Of a stretch of 64,000 bases of DNA, positions 53,388 to 62,670 are shown piece by piece. Within the stretch, counting starts at the first letter, position 1, and the number at the start of each line of letters is the position of its first letter. The DNA is taken from contig OY970203.1 in the NCBI GenBank assembly GCA_963708325.1, forward strand, positions 248,001-312,000. Direction: 5' to 3'. The position numbers and the translations under genes were made by a program. Source of the stretch: G963708325 sp963708325. Lineage in GTDB: Bacteria > Actinomycetota > Thermoleophilia > Solirubrobacterales > 70-9. The notes under the pieces were generated by a model. It made no database searches and was not told the origin of the DNA. It saw only the letters and a list, made by a program, of their open reading frames with translations.

Positions 53388-54407
53388 ATGAACGACGACA
53401 CTCCCAACATGCAGCCCGACGGCGGCGATCGCCCCGCCGGCGGCGAGACCACACCGCCGCGACAGCAAGAACAGCAGCAGCCGCGGCGGCTGCTTCGCTC
53501 CTCCAGCGACCGCGTCCTGGTCGGCGTCGCCGGCGGGCTCGGGCGCTACTTCGGCGTCGACCCGCTGATCTTCCGGATCGGCTTCGCGGTCTCGCTGTTC
53601 TTCGGCGGAGCCGGCGGGCTGGCGTATCTGTTGCTGGCGATCTTCGTCCCCACGGACGGCGATCCCGACACGGCGCAGCGTTTCGGCCGTCGCCTCAGGC
53701 GGATGGGCTTCTGGCGGGCGCTCGGCATCGTCGCGCTCGTCGTGCTCGCCCTGACCGGACTCACCGCGCTCGCCGGCAGCGCCGCTTTCGCCGTCGCTCT
53801 CGGCTGGGGCGTCCCGGTCGGGATCATCATCGTCGGGATCGGAGGGATCATCGCGCTCCTCGCCCTGCGCGGGGGCGGCCGCTGGCTGATCCCGGTGGCG
53901 CTCGCGCTCGCGATCGGCGCCGGGTCGGCCGCCGCCACCGACCTCGACCTTCGCGGCGGGATCGGGGAGCGCCAGTACCACCCGCTGACGGCGGCCTCGA
54001 TCCCGGCGGACGGCTACCGGCTCGGCGCCGGCCGGCTGGTGGTGGATCTGCGCGACCTCGACTGGCACGGGCGGCGAGATGTTCAGCTGAAGGTCGACCT
54101 CGGCGCGGGTCAGGCCGACGTCTTCGTCCCCGAGCGGGTGTGCGTGACGGGCACGGGGCATGCCGGCGTCGGCGAGAGCGACGTCGCCGGCCAGCGCAGC
54201 GACGGGATCGACGTGGACAGCGCGATCGCGGCGCACAGCCGCCGCGCGCCGACGCTTACGCTCGACGCCCGCGTCGACGTCGGCCAGCTGCGGGTGATCA
54301 ACAGCGACACGGCGAACGTGGACGATCCCGGCGTCGGCGGCAGCCCGGTCGGCGCCGACGCGGCACCGCTGCGGGCGGCGGAGGCGAGGGCTTGCGCGAC
54401 CGGGTGA
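53388..54407 (+). CDS. PspC-domain membrane protein
   Basis: 339 aa from ATG 53388, with AAGGAGG 8 bases upstream. A Gln/Pro-rich leader, then a PspC domain (VLVGVAGGLGRYFGVDPLIF), a TM helix, further TM helices (LGIVALVVLALTGLTALAG; GVPVGIIIVGIGGIIAL; WLIPVALALAIGAG), and a C-terminal beta-rich domain (LVVDLRDLDWHGRRDVQLKV, GQADVFVPERV) like LiaF/DUF2154. Membrane stress sensing is the usual context. It is first of a four-gene operon with a kinase and regulator. Confidence 0.9.
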   Translation: MNDDTPNMQPDGGDRPAGGETTPPRQQEQQQPRRLLRSSSDRVLVGVAGGLGRYFGVDPLIFRIGFAVSLFFGGAGGLAYLLLAIFVPTDGDPDTAQRFGRRLRRMGFWRALGIVALVVLALTGLTALAGSAAFAVALGWGVPVGIIIVGIGGIIALLALRGGGRWLIPVALALAIGAGSAAATDLDLRGGIGERQYHPLTAASIPADGYRLGAGRLVVDLRDLDWHGRRDVQLKVDLGAGQADVFVPERVCVTGTGHAGVGESDVAGQRSDGIDVDSAIAAHSRRAPTLTLDARVDVGQLRVINSDTANVDDPGVGGSPVGADAAPLRAAEARACATG

Positions 54408-54592
54408 GGGTCGACCGCGTCTCGCTCGCGTCCGGGGTGGCGGTTGCCGCCCTCGGCGCGCTCGTGCTGCTCGACTCGCTGGACGCCGTCAACCTCTCGC
54501 CGGGCTGGTCGGCGGTGGCGCTGACAGGCGCAATCGGAGCGATCCTGCTGATCGCCGGGGTCGCCGAATCCGGCGCCGGGCGTCACGATTGA
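54404..54592 (+). CDS. Small two-helix membrane protein
   Basis: 62 aa from GTG 54404, overlapping the PspC-protein stop (GTGA). Two TM helices: SLASGVAVAALGALVLLDSL and WSAVALTGAIGAILLIAGVA. Too short to assign; it belongs to the envelope-stress operon and may assist the kinase. Confidence 0.7.
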   Translation: MRVDRVSLASGVAVAALGALVLLDSLDAVNLSPGWSAVALTGAIGAILLIAGVAESGAGRHD

Positions 54593-54596
54593 CGCG

Positions 54597-55886
54597 ATGA
54601 ACCGCCCAGCCGGATCGCCTCCCCTTCGCCGTGACACCCGGGGCGGGATGGTCGCCGGCGTGCTGGCCGGGCTGAGCAGGCGCACCGACATCGATCCGGT
54701 GATCCTGCGGGTCGGCTTCGTGGTCGCCGCGATCGCCACCGGCGGGCTTGCGCTGCTGGCTTATCTCGTCGCCTGGGCGGCGATTCCGGCGGTCGGCGAA
54801 TCCTCGGCGCTGCTGCGCTTTCCCCGCCTGCTCCACGAGCGCAGCGGCTGGTTGGTCGCCGCCGGCGTCGGCCTGCTGACGCTCTCCGCGCTGCTGGCCT
54901 TCCGTCAGCTCGGCATCTGGTGGAGCGACGCGCTCGTCTGGCCGCTCGTGCTCGCCGCCTTCGGCGCCGCGCTGCTCTGGGGCCGCTTCAGGGCTCCCGC
55001 CGCATCTCGCGAGCCCTCGCCACCACCGGCGGGGTGGGAGTCCCTACGGTCGGCAGCATCGTCGGAGGCCGATGGCGGCCCCGTCGCGCCGCGTCCGACG
55101 TCGCGGCTCGCCGAGCTGTACAGCGGCGTCTTCGGAGTGCTGCTGGTGGTCGGCGCCGCTCTGCTCTTCCTTTCCTCCAACCACATCCTCGGCGGGCTGC
55201 GCGACGCGGCGCTGAGCTCGATCGTGGTGGTGGTGGCCCTCGGTCTGATTCTCGCGCCGTTTCTGTGGCGGCTGGGCCGCAACCTGGCCGCGGAGCGGGC
55301 CGAGCGGATCCGCTCCCAGGAACGTGCCGAGCTCGCCGCCCACCTTCACGACTCCGTGCTGCAGACACTGACCCTGATGCAGAAGCGCGCGGACGACCCG
55401 CGTGAGGTGGCCGCGCTTGCCCGCCGCCAGGAGCGCGAGCTTCGCGACTGGCTCGCGGGCGGCAGCCGGCCCTCGAGCGAGGAGAGCCTGGCCGCGGCGC
55501 TTCGCGTGGCCGCGGAGCAGGTCGAGGACGACCACCGCGTGGCCGTCGAGGTCGTGGTGGTCGGCGACTGCGGACTCGACGAGCGGGCCCGGGCGATTCT
55601 CGGCGCCACGCGCGAGGCGCTGTCCAACGCGGCGAAGCACGCGGCGGAGCTGGGCCCGATCCGTCTCTACGCGGAGATCGAGGACGGCAGGATCGAGGCC
55701 TTCGTCCGCGATCGCGGCCCCGGCTTCGAGCTCGCCTCCGTCCCAGGCGACCGCCGCGGCGTGCGCGAGTCGATCATCGCGCGGATGGAGCGGGCGGGCG
55801 GGCGGGCGGAGGTCCGCTCGATGCCGGAGGGTGGGACCGAGGTGGGGCTGGCGATCGGCCCGACCGGAGACGGGGAGCGGCGATGA
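54597..55886 (+). CDS. PspC-domain sensor histidine kinase
   Basis: 429 aa. The N-terminal PspC domain (GGMVAGVLAGLSRRTDIDPV) with TM helices is followed by further TM helices to about residue 220. The LiaS/NarX-type HisKA_3 region has LAAHLHDSVLQTLTLM with phospho-acceptor His in LHDSV. The ATPase shows REALSNAAKHA (N-box), VRDRGPGF (G1), and GGRAEVRSMPEGGTEVGLAI. It overlaps the NarL-type regulator (4 bp), so the two form one two-component pair. Confidence 0.93.
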   Translation: MNRPAGSPPLRRDTRGGMVAGVLAGLSRRTDIDPVILRVGFVVAAIATGGLALLAYLVAWAAIPAVGESSALLRFPRLLHERSGWLVAAGVGLLTLSALLAFRQLGIWWSDALVWPLVLAAFGAALLWGRFRAPAASREPSPPPAGWESLRSAASSEADGGPVAPRPTSRLAELYSGVFGVLLVVGAALLFLSSNHILGGLRDAALSSIVVVVALGLILAPFLWRLGRNLAAERAERIRSQERAELAAHLHDSVLQTLTLMQKRADDPREVAALARRQERELRDWLAGGSRPSSEESLAAALRVAAEQVEDDHRVAVEVVVVGDCGLDERARAILGATREALSNAAKHAAELGPIRLYAEIEDGRIEAFVRDRGPGFELASVPGDRRGVRESIIARMERAGGRAEVRSMPEGGTEVGLAIGPTGDGERR

Positions 55887-56530
55887 GCCGGCCGCCGAGC
55901 GTCGTGATCGTCGACGACCACGAGCTGTTCCGCGCCGGCGTGCGGGGCGAGCTGGACGGGCTGGTCGAGGTCCGTGCCGAGGCCGAGTCGGTGGAGGAGG
56001 CGGCGGCGGCGATCCTGCGCGAGAAGCCCGACGTGGTGCTGCTCGACGTGCACATGCCGGGCGGGGGCGGCGTCGAGGTGATCCGCCGCGTCTCGCGCGA
56101 GCGGCCGGCCCAGCGCTTTCTGGCGCTGTCGGTCTCCGACGCGGCCGAGGACGTGATCGCCGTGATTCGCGCCGGCGCCCGCGGCTACGTCACCAAGTCG
56201 ATCTCGGCCGAGGACCTGGCCGCCGCGATCGGCCGGGTTCGCGACGGCGACGCGGTCTTCTCCCCGCGGCTGGCGGGCTTCGTGCTCGACGCCTTCCACG
56301 GCGAGATCAGCGAGGCCGAGGTCGACCCCGAGCTCGACCAGCTCACGCCGCGCGAGCGCGAGGTGCTGCGGCTGATCGCCCGCGGCTACCTCTACAAGGA
56401 GATCGCCCTGCGGCTCGGGATCTCGCCGAAGACCGTCGAGGCGCACGTCGGCGCCGTCCTGCGCAAGCTTCAGCTCTCCAGCCGCCACGAGCTCAGCCGC
56501 TGGGCGGTCGAGCGGCGCCTGGTCGATTGA
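55883..56530 (+). CDS. NarL/LuxR-type response regulator
   Basis: 215 aa. Receiver with VVIVDDHELFRAGVRGEL, phospho-Asp in VVLLDVHMPGGGG, and the conserved Lys in YVTKSISAEDLAAAI. C-terminal LuxR helix-turn-helix: LTPREREVLRLIARGYLYKE, ISPKTVEAHV. Coupled to the PspC-kinase by ATGA overlap. It likely controls its own operon. Confidence 0.95.
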   Translation: MSRPPSVVIVDDHELFRAGVRGELDGLVEVRAEAESVEEAAAAILREKPDVVLLDVHMPGGGGVEVIRRVSRERPAQRFLALSVSDAAEDVIAVIRAGARGYVTKSISAEDLAAAIGRVRDGDAVFSPRLAGFVLDAFHGEISEAEVDPELDQLTPREREVLRLIARGYLYKEIALRLGISPKTVEAHVGAVLRKLQLSSRHELSRWAVERRLVD

Positions 56531-56867
56531 CCGACTCGCCCGAGTCGTCCCCCGGAAGCTCCAGCACCGCCCGCGCGGCGCGATCGGCGACGACCCGTCC
56601 GGGCCGGACCGCCCGCCGCCGCGACAGCTCACGGCCGCGGGCGTCGAGGAAGACGACGTCGAGGCGAAAGCGCATGCCGAGGGTGTGCACGCTGCGGCAG
56701 CGCGGGATCAGCAGCCCCGCGCCGGCGCGCTCGCGCCGCAGCAGGGCCAGCCCGAGCAGGCGCGACCGCCTCGTCACCGCGACCGGGACCGCGATGCCGG
56801 CGACCCGCGCCCCGGGCAGCCCCCGCAGCCGCCAGGGGCGCTGGGGCGGCGGTTCTCGGCGCTGCAT
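56493..56867 (-). CDS. DUF192-family protein
   Basis: 124 aa from ATG 56867 (an upstream GTG at 56918 would add 17 residues). The DUF192 pattern is clear: RRSRLLGLALLRRERAGAGL, IPRCRSVHTLGMRFRLDVVF, then AVLELP. Function unknown. No signal peptide, although many members have one. It is convergent with the NarL-type gene, with tails overlapping by 38 bp. Confidence 0.82.
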   Translation of the reverse strand: MQRREPPPQRPWRLRGLPGARVAGIAVPVAVTRRSRLLGLALLRRERAGAGLLIPRCRSVHTLGMRFRLDVVFLDARGRELSRRRAVRPGRVVADRAARAVLELPGDDSGESVNRPGAARPPSG

Positions 56868-57016
56868 GCCTGTCCAAGCGGCGGCCGGAACCGGGTCTCC
56901 CCGGGCCCGAGCCTGCAAAGGGTCGTTCAGGGTTCCCGTGGCGGCGGCCCGACCATAGAATCACCGGCAAGATGTGCGCCGCGCCGGGAGCGCGGCTTCG
57001 GACGCCGAGAGGAACC

Positions 57017-57484
57017 TTGGACGAGAAGACCAAACGCAGAGGCAACTACGAGTCCGGCCAGGACTACGTCCTCGAATACGGCGAGCTTCGCTTCTCCTTC
57101 AACGAGGAGGACTTCGCGGAGCGGGTCGAGCAGGCCGCCGTGAAGCTCGGCTTCGTCCACCAGGGGCTGGCGTCCGACGAGCTGGACGACCTGCTCGAGC
57201 TGGCCGTCAACGGCGAGATCCGCGACTGCTCCTCGCCGCTCGGCGACCACGTCAACGACCACTGGGACGAGCTGGCGGGACCGTCCAACCGCAGCCTCGT
57301 CCACTGGCTCCGCCGGCTCGTCTTCCGCGGCGCCTGGCTGGACCAGCGGGTGAAGGAGGGCGAGCTGGACGTCGTCTTCGACGAGGAGACGCAGACGTTC
57401 GGCTACGTCCAGCCCGACCGCGACTCCGAGCTGATCGAGCTCCAGCGCGAGCCGTCCTGGCGGCGGATCGCGTACCGGCGGTAG
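57017..57484 (+). CDS. Hypothetical soluble protein
   Basis: 155 aa from TTG 57017, preceded by GAGAGGA at 4 bases; a frame from ATG 56972 lacks a site. The protein is acidic and predicted alpha/beta: YGELRFSFNEEDFAERVEQA, LASDELDDLLELAVNGEI, GELDVVFDEETQTFGYVQPD. No family recognised. It is convergent with the Rho-like gene (33 bp). Confidence 0.75.
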   Translation: MDEKTKRRGNYESGQDYVLEYGELRFSFNEEDFAERVEQAAVKLGFVHQGLASDELDDLLELAVNGEIRDCSSPLGDHVNDHWDELAGPSNRSLVHWLRRLVFRGAWLDQRVKEGELDVVFDEETQTFGYVQPDRDSELIELQREPSWRRIAYRR

Positions 57485-57517
57485 CCACCACCCTCCCGCG
57501 GCCGCCGGCCGCCGCCC

Positions 57518-58816
57518 CTAGAGCGAGCGCAGCAGCTCGTCGTTGTCGCGCGAGCCCTCGATCCTCTCGCGCAGCAGCTCGGCGGCGGCGCGCGCCTCGA
57601 GACCTTCGAGCTGCTCGCGCAACGCGCGCAGGGCCGCCAGCGCGTCGGCGTCGAGCAGCGCCTCCTCCTCCGCGGCGCGGCAGTCGGCCACCGCGAGCGC
57701 CGGGGTGACCCCGGCCGCGGCGAGCTCGGGGTCGAGCCGGATCAGCGCGTTCTCGGTCGTCCGCACGGACTCGAGCACCGCGTCGCCCTCGGGGCCGTCG
57801 TCGGCGAGCGCGGTGGCGATCACGGTGAGCGAGCCTGCGCCGGGCTCCTCCAGCTCGCGGCCGGCGCCGAAGAAGCGCTTGACGTCCTCGGCGCGGCGGT
57901 GGCCGAGCGCGAGGCGGGTGAGCGAGTCGCAGATCACGACCACGTCCTCGCCGGCCTCGGCCCGGCGCTGCGCCCGGCCCAGGGCGATGTCGCAGATCAC
58001 GGCCTGATCGCGGGGGTCCGTGTCGGCGGTGCCGGCGGCGATCGTCGCGCCGGGCAGGGCGCGGCGCCACTCCGTGGCCTCCTCCGGCCGCTCGTCGGCG
58101 AGCAGCACGACGAGCGCCGGCGGGTCCGGCGCCGCCGCGATCGCGGCGGCGATGCCGCGCAGCAGGGCGGTGCGCCCGGAGCGCTGGGCGGCGAGGACGA
58201 GCACGCGCTGGCCGTAGGCGAGCGGCGCCAGCAGGTCGGCGGCGCGCGTGAGGACGTCGGCGCGTTCGGGACTCAGCCGCAGACGCCGGTGCGGGGCCAC
58301 CGGCGTCAGCGACTCGAACCGCGCGCGGTCGCCGATCTCGGCCGCCGGCACGCCGTTCACCCGCTCCACGCGGACGAGCGCCCGGTGGCGCTCGCCGCGG
58401 CGCGGCTGGCGCGCGGCGCCGGAGACCTCGTCGCCCTCGAGCAGCTCGCAGCGACGGATCTGGGAGGCCGAGATGTAGACGTCGTCGCCGGAGTCGTCGA
58501 GCCCGGCCACGCGCAGGAAGCCGTAACCCTGGGGCAGGACCTCGAGCAGGCCGGTTGCCTCCTCGGTGGTTTCCTCGTCCACGGCGGCGGGCTCGGCGGG
58601 CGGCTCGCGCTCCTCCTCCGACTCGGCGGTGCCGGCGCCGTTGTCCGCCCCAGGCTCGGGCGGCGGCGGGGCGCTCGCGCCCTCCTCGCCGCGGCGCCGG
58701 GCGATCTCGGCGACCAGCTCGTCGCGCGACAGCAGGCGAAAGCGGGGCACGCCAAGCTCGCGCGCCGCCGCATGCAGATCGGCCAGGTGGCTCGCCTCCG
58801 GCTTCGTCCCGCCCAT
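57518..58816 (-). CDS. Rho-like protein with degenerate ATPase motifs
   Basis: 432 aa, clearly homologous to transcription terminator Rho. A Rho N-terminal (SAP-like) helix domain, an acidic linker, a cold-shock-like RNA-binding domain (LEVLPQGYGFLRV, VYISASQIRRCELLEGDEV), and a RecA-type core (VLLADERPEE, VVICDSLTRLA, KRFFGAGRELEEPGAG). However, the P-loop reads QRSGRTALL (residues 211-219) instead of the usual PKAGKT, with Arg215 in place of the Walker A Lys. The Q-loop (between DSLTRLA and KRFFGA) is about 25 residues shorter, and the SGTRKEE-like arginine region is missing. It probably cannot hydrolyse ATP normally. Confidence 0.85.
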   Translation of the reverse strand: MGGTKPEASHLADLHAAARELGVPRFRLLSRDELVAEIARRRGEEGASAPPPPEPGADNGAGTAESEEEREPPAEPAAVDEETTEEATGLLEVLPQGYGFLRVAGLDDSGDDVYISASQIRRCELLEGDEVSGAARQPRRGERHRALVRVERVNGVPAAEIGDRARFESLTPVAPHRRLRLSPERADVLTRAADLLAPLAYGQRVLVLAAQRSGRTALLRGIAAAIAAAPDPPALVVLLADERPEEATEWRRALPGATIAAGTADTDPRDQAVICDIALGRAQRRAEAGEDVVVICDSLTRLALGHRRAEDVKRFFGAGRELEEPGAGSLTVIATALADDGPEGDAVLESVRTTENALIRLDPELAAAGVTPALAVADCRAAEEEALLDADALAALRALREQLEGLEARAAAELLRERIEGSRDNDELLRSL

Positions 58817-58859
58817 CGGCGCGCCAGCATACCGACGCCCGGTCCGGCGGCGGCGAGGT

Positions 58860-59756
58860 TCAGGCGGGCAGCTTGGCGACGGCGTCGGGGACGCCCTCGC
58901 GGGCCGTCGCGAAGCGCGGCGCCCAGCCCAGCTCACGCTTGATCCTGGCGTTGGAGGAGCGCGCCGAGCGCACCACCGCGGCAACCGGGTCGCGGCCCCC
59001 GGCGAGGCGGGCGAGCCAGGCGGGGACGCGTCGCGGCGGCCCCACGCCAAGCGCGTCGGCGGTCAGTGCGATGAAGTCATAGAAGCTGACCGGCTCGTCG
59101 TCGACCACGTGGTAGGTCGATCCGGCGGGAGCCCGGTCCACGGCGAGCACGAAGGCGTCGGCGACGTCCTCGACACGGACGACGTCCCAGAGGTTCTCGC
59201 CGCTGCCGATCACGGCGAAGCGGCCCGGCGCCCGCAGCCGCTTGACGAACTCCTCCGCGTACCAGCCGCCCGGCCCGTAGACGTGCGACGGCCGGATCAC
59301 GACGAAGTCGAGACCGGATTCGCGCAGCATCCGCTCGCACTCCTGCTTGGAGCGGCCGTACGCGGTCTGGACCGGGAGCTCCGACCCCTCCTCAAGCAAC
59401 CGGCCCCCGGCGTCCCCGGTGACCACCGTGGACGCCAGCACAACGCGCGGCGAGCCGCTCGCCCGGCAGGCTTCGAGCAGGCGCCGGGTGCCCTCGACGT
59501 TGGCCTCGCGGATCTTCTCGGCGCTGCGCTGCGAGCCGTTCTCGGCGGCGAGATGGACGACGCATTCCGGCCGCTCGGCGGCGAGCGCGCGCCGCAGCGC
59601 CTCGGCGTCGGTCAGATCGCCGGCCACCTCCCGAACGCTCGCCGGCGCCGAACCGGATCGGCGGACAAGCGCCACGACGTCGTGCCCGGCGGCGCCGAGC
59701 CGCTCGCACACCGGCCCGCCCAGAAAGCCGCTGGCGCCGGTGACGAGGACCTTCAA
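58860..59756 (-). CDS. NAD-dependent epimerase/dehydratase (short-chain extended)
   Basis: 298 aa from TTG 59756. Rossmann motif MKVLVTGASGFLGGPV (GxxGxxG), a Thr/Ser-containing active region, and the YGRSKQECE YxxxK catalytic motif. IRPSHVYGPG is typical of the extended SDR family. The substrate is probably an NDP-sugar or similar, unspecified. It lies 7 bp after the transaldolase, in the metabolic operon. Confidence 0.9.
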   Translation of the reverse strand: MKVLVTGASGFLGGPVCERLGAAGHDVVALVRRSGSAPASVREVAGDLTDAEALRRALAAERPECVVHLAAENGSQRSAEKIREANVEGTRRLLEACRASGSPRVVLASTVVTGDAGGRLLEEGSELPVQTAYGRSKQECERMLRESGLDFVVIRPSHVYGPGGWYAEEFVKRLRAPGRFAVIGSGENLWDVVRVEDVADAFVLAVDRAPAGSTYHVVDDEPVSFYDFIALTADALGVGPPRRVPAWLARLAGGRDPVAAVVRSARSSNARIKRELGWAPRFATAREGVPDAVAKLPA

Positions 59757-59763
59757 GCGCTGC

Positions 59764-60456
59764 CTAGGATCGGGCCAGGCGCTTCTGCGTCAGCGCCCGC
59801 AGCCACTCGCCGAACTCCGGGCGGGACTCCCAGTCGGCGCGGAAGCGCTCCGCCCCGGCGTCGGTGAGCGGGTGGTCGAGCATCTGGCGCAGCACCTTCG
59901 CCGGCACCGTGGCGATCTCGCAGCCGAGCCCGGCGGCGGTGATCACGTGCTCGGGGTGGCGCACCGAGGCGGCGATGATCTGCGAGGTGACGCCCCCGGC
60001 GCGGAACGTGTCGACGATCTCGCCGACCACCTGGGCGGAGTCCACCGAGATGTCGTCGAGCCGGCCCATGAAGCAGGAGACGTAGGTGGCGCCGGCGGCG
60101 GCGGCCAGCAGCGCCTGGTTGGCGGAGAACACCAGGGTCATGTTCACCGGGATCGCGTCGGCGGTGAGGACGTGGGCGGCCTCCAGGCCGGCGCTGCAGA
60201 ACGGCACCTTCACCGTGACGCACTCGTGAAGCTCGTGCAGCGCCCGGCCCTCGTCGACCATCCCGGCGGCGTCCTCGGAGACCACCTCGGCCGAGACCGG
60301 GCCCTTCACCAGGTCGCAGATCGTGCGCACGATCTCTCCCGGGTCGCCCTCCTCCTTGGCCAGCAGGCTCGGGTTGGTGGTCGCGCCCGAGAGCACGCCC
60401 CAGGCCGCGATCTCGGCGACCTCGGCGACGCTGCCGGTGTCGATGAAAAGCCTCAC
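59764..60456 (-). CDS. tal: Transaldolase (short form) / fructose-6-phosphate aldolase
   Basis: 230-aa class I aldolase of the short transaldolase type. FIDTGSVAEVAEI at the start, GATTNPSLLAKE, the Schiff-base Lys in TVKVPF, and TLVFSANQALLAAAAGA. GTG 60456 has a strong GAGGAGGA site. It is between glpD and the epimerase. The pentose-phosphate role is the default; FSA activity is also possible. Confidence 0.92.
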   Translation of the reverse strand: MRLFIDTGSVAEVAEIAAWGVLSGATTNPSLLAKEEGDPGEIVRTICDLVKGPVSAEVVSEDAAGMVDEGRALHELHECVTVKVPFCSAGLEAAHVLTADAIPVNMTLVFSANQALLAAAAGATYVSCFMGRLDDISVDSAQVVGEIVDTFRAGGVTSQIIAASVRHPEHVITAAGLGCEIATVPAKVLRQMLDHPLTDAGAERFRADWESRPEFGEWLRALTQKRLARS

Positions 60457-60481
60457 TGCGATCCTCCTCGTCGTCTGAAGG

Positions 60482-62164
60482 TTACGCCAGCGAGGTTAGG
60501 CCCGCCGCCGGATCTATCCCCTCGACCCGCGCCGCCTCCACCCAGGCCTCGGCCTCGCGGTCGCGCTGCGCGGCGCTCCAGCCGAGCTCCTGCGCCATCA
60601 GCTCCGCGACGCCGCGGACCGACTCCGCGCCGCGCAGGTCGGGGGCGGCGAGCAGGCCGAGGCGGGTGCGCCGCAGCAGCACGTCGGCCACCGAGCGGGC
60701 CTGCTCGAGCCGGCACGCCACCACCACCTCCGCCAGCAGGTCGGGGCGTCCCGGCACGATCGGCCGCGCCAGCTCCGGGCGCTCGTCGACCAGGTCGAGC
60801 ACGGTGCGGGCGGCGTGGCCATAGCGGAAGGCGAGCTGCTCGATCGCCTCGGAGCCGACGTCGCCGCGGCCGGCGAGGTCCTCGGGGCGGGCCTCCATCC
60901 CGAGCGGGACCTCGGCGGTGCGGCACTCGGCGACGCGGCCGTCGCGCTCGACCAGCCGGTCCACGACCTGCTTGGCCATCCGCCGCCAGGTCGTCAGCTT
61001 GCCGCCGGTGATCGTCAGCAGGCCGGACGAGGTTTCGTACAGCTCCGCCTTGCGCGAGATGTCGACGGACTTGCGCGGGTCGCCGGTCGAGATCAGCGGG
61101 CGCACGCCGGCGTATGCGCCGACGATGTCCGACTGGTCGAAGTCCGTGCCGAAGAAGGCGTTGACGGCGTCGAGCAGGTAGTCGAGGTCCGCCGGCGGCG
61201 GCGCCGGGTGGGAGATGTCGCCCTCGTAGTCGCTGTCGGTGGTGCCCACCAGGGTGCGCCCGTACCAGGGCAGGGCGAAGATCGTGCGCTCCTCGCCCGC
61301 CGGGATGATGCAGGCGGCGCCGATCACCGGCAGGGCGTCGGCGTCGAGGGCGAGGTGGGTGCCGCGGCTGGGGCTGATCCTCGGCACGTCCTCCTCGCGC
61401 AGGATCTCCTCGGGGCGGATCCGGTCCGCCCACACGCCGGTGGCGTTGATCACGTTGTCGGCGCGGACCTCGAAGCGCTCGCCGGACTCGGCGTCGACGC
61501 AGGCGACGCCGTCGGCGCGGCCGTTCGCCTCCAGCACGTCGGTGACCCCGGCGCCGTTGGCCAGCACGGCGCCGTAGCGCTCCGCCTCCCCGAGCACCGT
61601 CAGCACCAGGCGGGCGTCATCGGTCTGGCAGTCGTAGAAGAGGTAGGCGCCGCTCGGCTCGCGGGCGGCCAGGGCCGGCACCAGCTCGATCACCTCGGCG
61701 CCGTCGATCGTGCGGTGGCGGTCGGGCGCCCAGTAGGCCTCGGCGGCGGCGCGGGCGGCGCGGTCGCGGCGCGCCTGGCCGACCCGCGTCGTCGCCATCA
61801 CGTCGTACATGTTCAGCCCCACCCCCAGCCGCCGGCTGCGCCGGTCCCCGCCTAGATTCGGAATCAGAAACGGCGTGGGGTAGACGAGGTGCGGCGCGAG
61901 CTGGACCATCAGCTGGCGCTCGAGCAGGGCCTCGCGCACGAGGCCGAGGTCGAAGTTCTGCAGGTAGCGGAGGCCGCCGTGGACCATCTTCGAGGAGCGG
62001 CTCGACGTCCCCACCGCCCAGTCGTCGCGCTCGACGAGCGCCGTGGAGTAGCCGCGCGAGGCGGCGTCCAGCGCCGTCCCCGCGCCGGTGATCCCACCGC
62101 CGACCACGACCACGTCGAAGCGCTCGCCCGCGAGGGCCTCGAGGGCGTCGGCGCGGGAGATCAT
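60482..62164 (-). CDS. glpD: Glycerol-3-phosphate dehydrogenase (FAD, GlpD)
   Basis: 560 aa from ATG 62164, overlapping the nitroreductase stop (ATGA). FAD motif VVVVGGGITGAG (residues 18-29), ALVERDDWAVGTSSRSSKMV, MVHGGLRYL, and the C-terminal DAO domain with ITGGKLTTWRRMA. Oxidises glycerol-3-phosphate to dihydroxyacetone phosphate at the membrane and feeds electrons to quinone. A longer frame upstream is antisense/other-gene sequence. Confidence 0.95.
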   Translation of the reverse strand: MISRADALEALAGERFDVVVVGGGITGAGTALDAASRGYSTALVERDDWAVGTSSRSSKMVHGGLRYLQNFDLGLVREALLERQLMVQLAPHLVYPTPFLIPNLGGDRRSRRLGVGLNMYDVMATTRVGQARRDRAARAAAEAYWAPDRHRTIDGAEVIELVPALAAREPSGAYLFYDCQTDDARLVLTVLGEAERYGAVLANGAGVTDVLEANGRADGVACVDAESGERFEVRADNVINATGVWADRIRPEEILREEDVPRISPSRGTHLALDADALPVIGAACIIPAGEERTIFALPWYGRTLVGTTDSDYEGDISHPAPPPADLDYLLDAVNAFFGTDFDQSDIVGAYAGVRPLISTGDPRKSVDISRKAELYETSSGLLTITGGKLTTWRRMAKQVVDRLVERDGRVAECRTAEVPLGMEARPEDLAGRGDVGSEAIEQLAFRYGHAARTVLDLVDERPELARPIVPGRPDLLAEVVVACRLEQARSVADVLLRRTRLGLLAAPDLRGAESVRGVAELMAQELGWSAAQRDREAEAWVEAARVEGIDPAAGLTSLA

Positions 62165-62670
62165 TCGAGGAAGCTGACGAACTCGGACGCGGGAGAGCGC
62201 TCCGGGGTGCGCTGCTCCTGGCGGGGACGGCCGACGTGCAGCAGCGCCACGAAGCGCTCGTCGCCGGGCAGTCCGACCGCGTCGCGCCCCTCCTGCGTGC
62301 GCAGCACCGTCGGGGTGCGCCAGTAGCCGGCCAGGCCGCGGTTGTGCGCGGCGAGCAGGACGATGTAGGCGGCGCAGGCGGTCGCGTGCAGGTCCTCCTC
62401 GTCGGCGATCGGGTCGCCGGTGAGCGCCGCGGAGCAGACGATCAGGGTGGGGCAGCGGTCGAGCTTGGACGCGCCCTCGGGCCCGGCCGCCCGCTTCAGC
62501 GCCTCCAGCGACCGGGGGCCGACGACGCGAAAGCGCCACGGGTTGGTGAGGTTGTGGTTGGGCGCCCAGCGGGCCAGCTCGAACAGCTCGCCGAGCAGCT
62601 CGGGCGGAACCGGCTCGGGTCCGAAGGCCTTGTGCGTGCGACGGCTGCGGATCGCGTCGGCCAGCTCCAT
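62161..62670 (-). CDS. Nitroreductase-family FMN protein
   Basis: 169 aa. AIRSRRTHKAFGPEPVP at the start (FMN-binding Arg), ELARWAPNHNLTNPWRFRVV, AAYIVLLAAHNRGLAGYW, and VALLHVGRPRQEQRTPERS. A small member of the NfsB/NADPH-dependent FMN oxidoreductase family. The ATG shares one base with the GMC stop (TGATG). Confidence 0.9.
   Translation of the reverse strand: MELADAIRSRRTHKAFGPEPVPPELLGELFELARWAPNHNLTNPWRFRVVGPRSLEALKRAAGPEGASKLDRCPTLIVCSAALTGDPIADEEDLHATACAAYIVLLAAHNRGLAGYWRTPTVLRTQEGRDAVGLPGDERFVALLHVGRPRQEQRTPERSPASEFVSFLE

Noticed and set aside
57498..57512. 15-bp GC palindrome between convergent genes as terminator
   Set aside because: Perfect arms but only a 1-base loop and no T-run; too weak to call a terminator.
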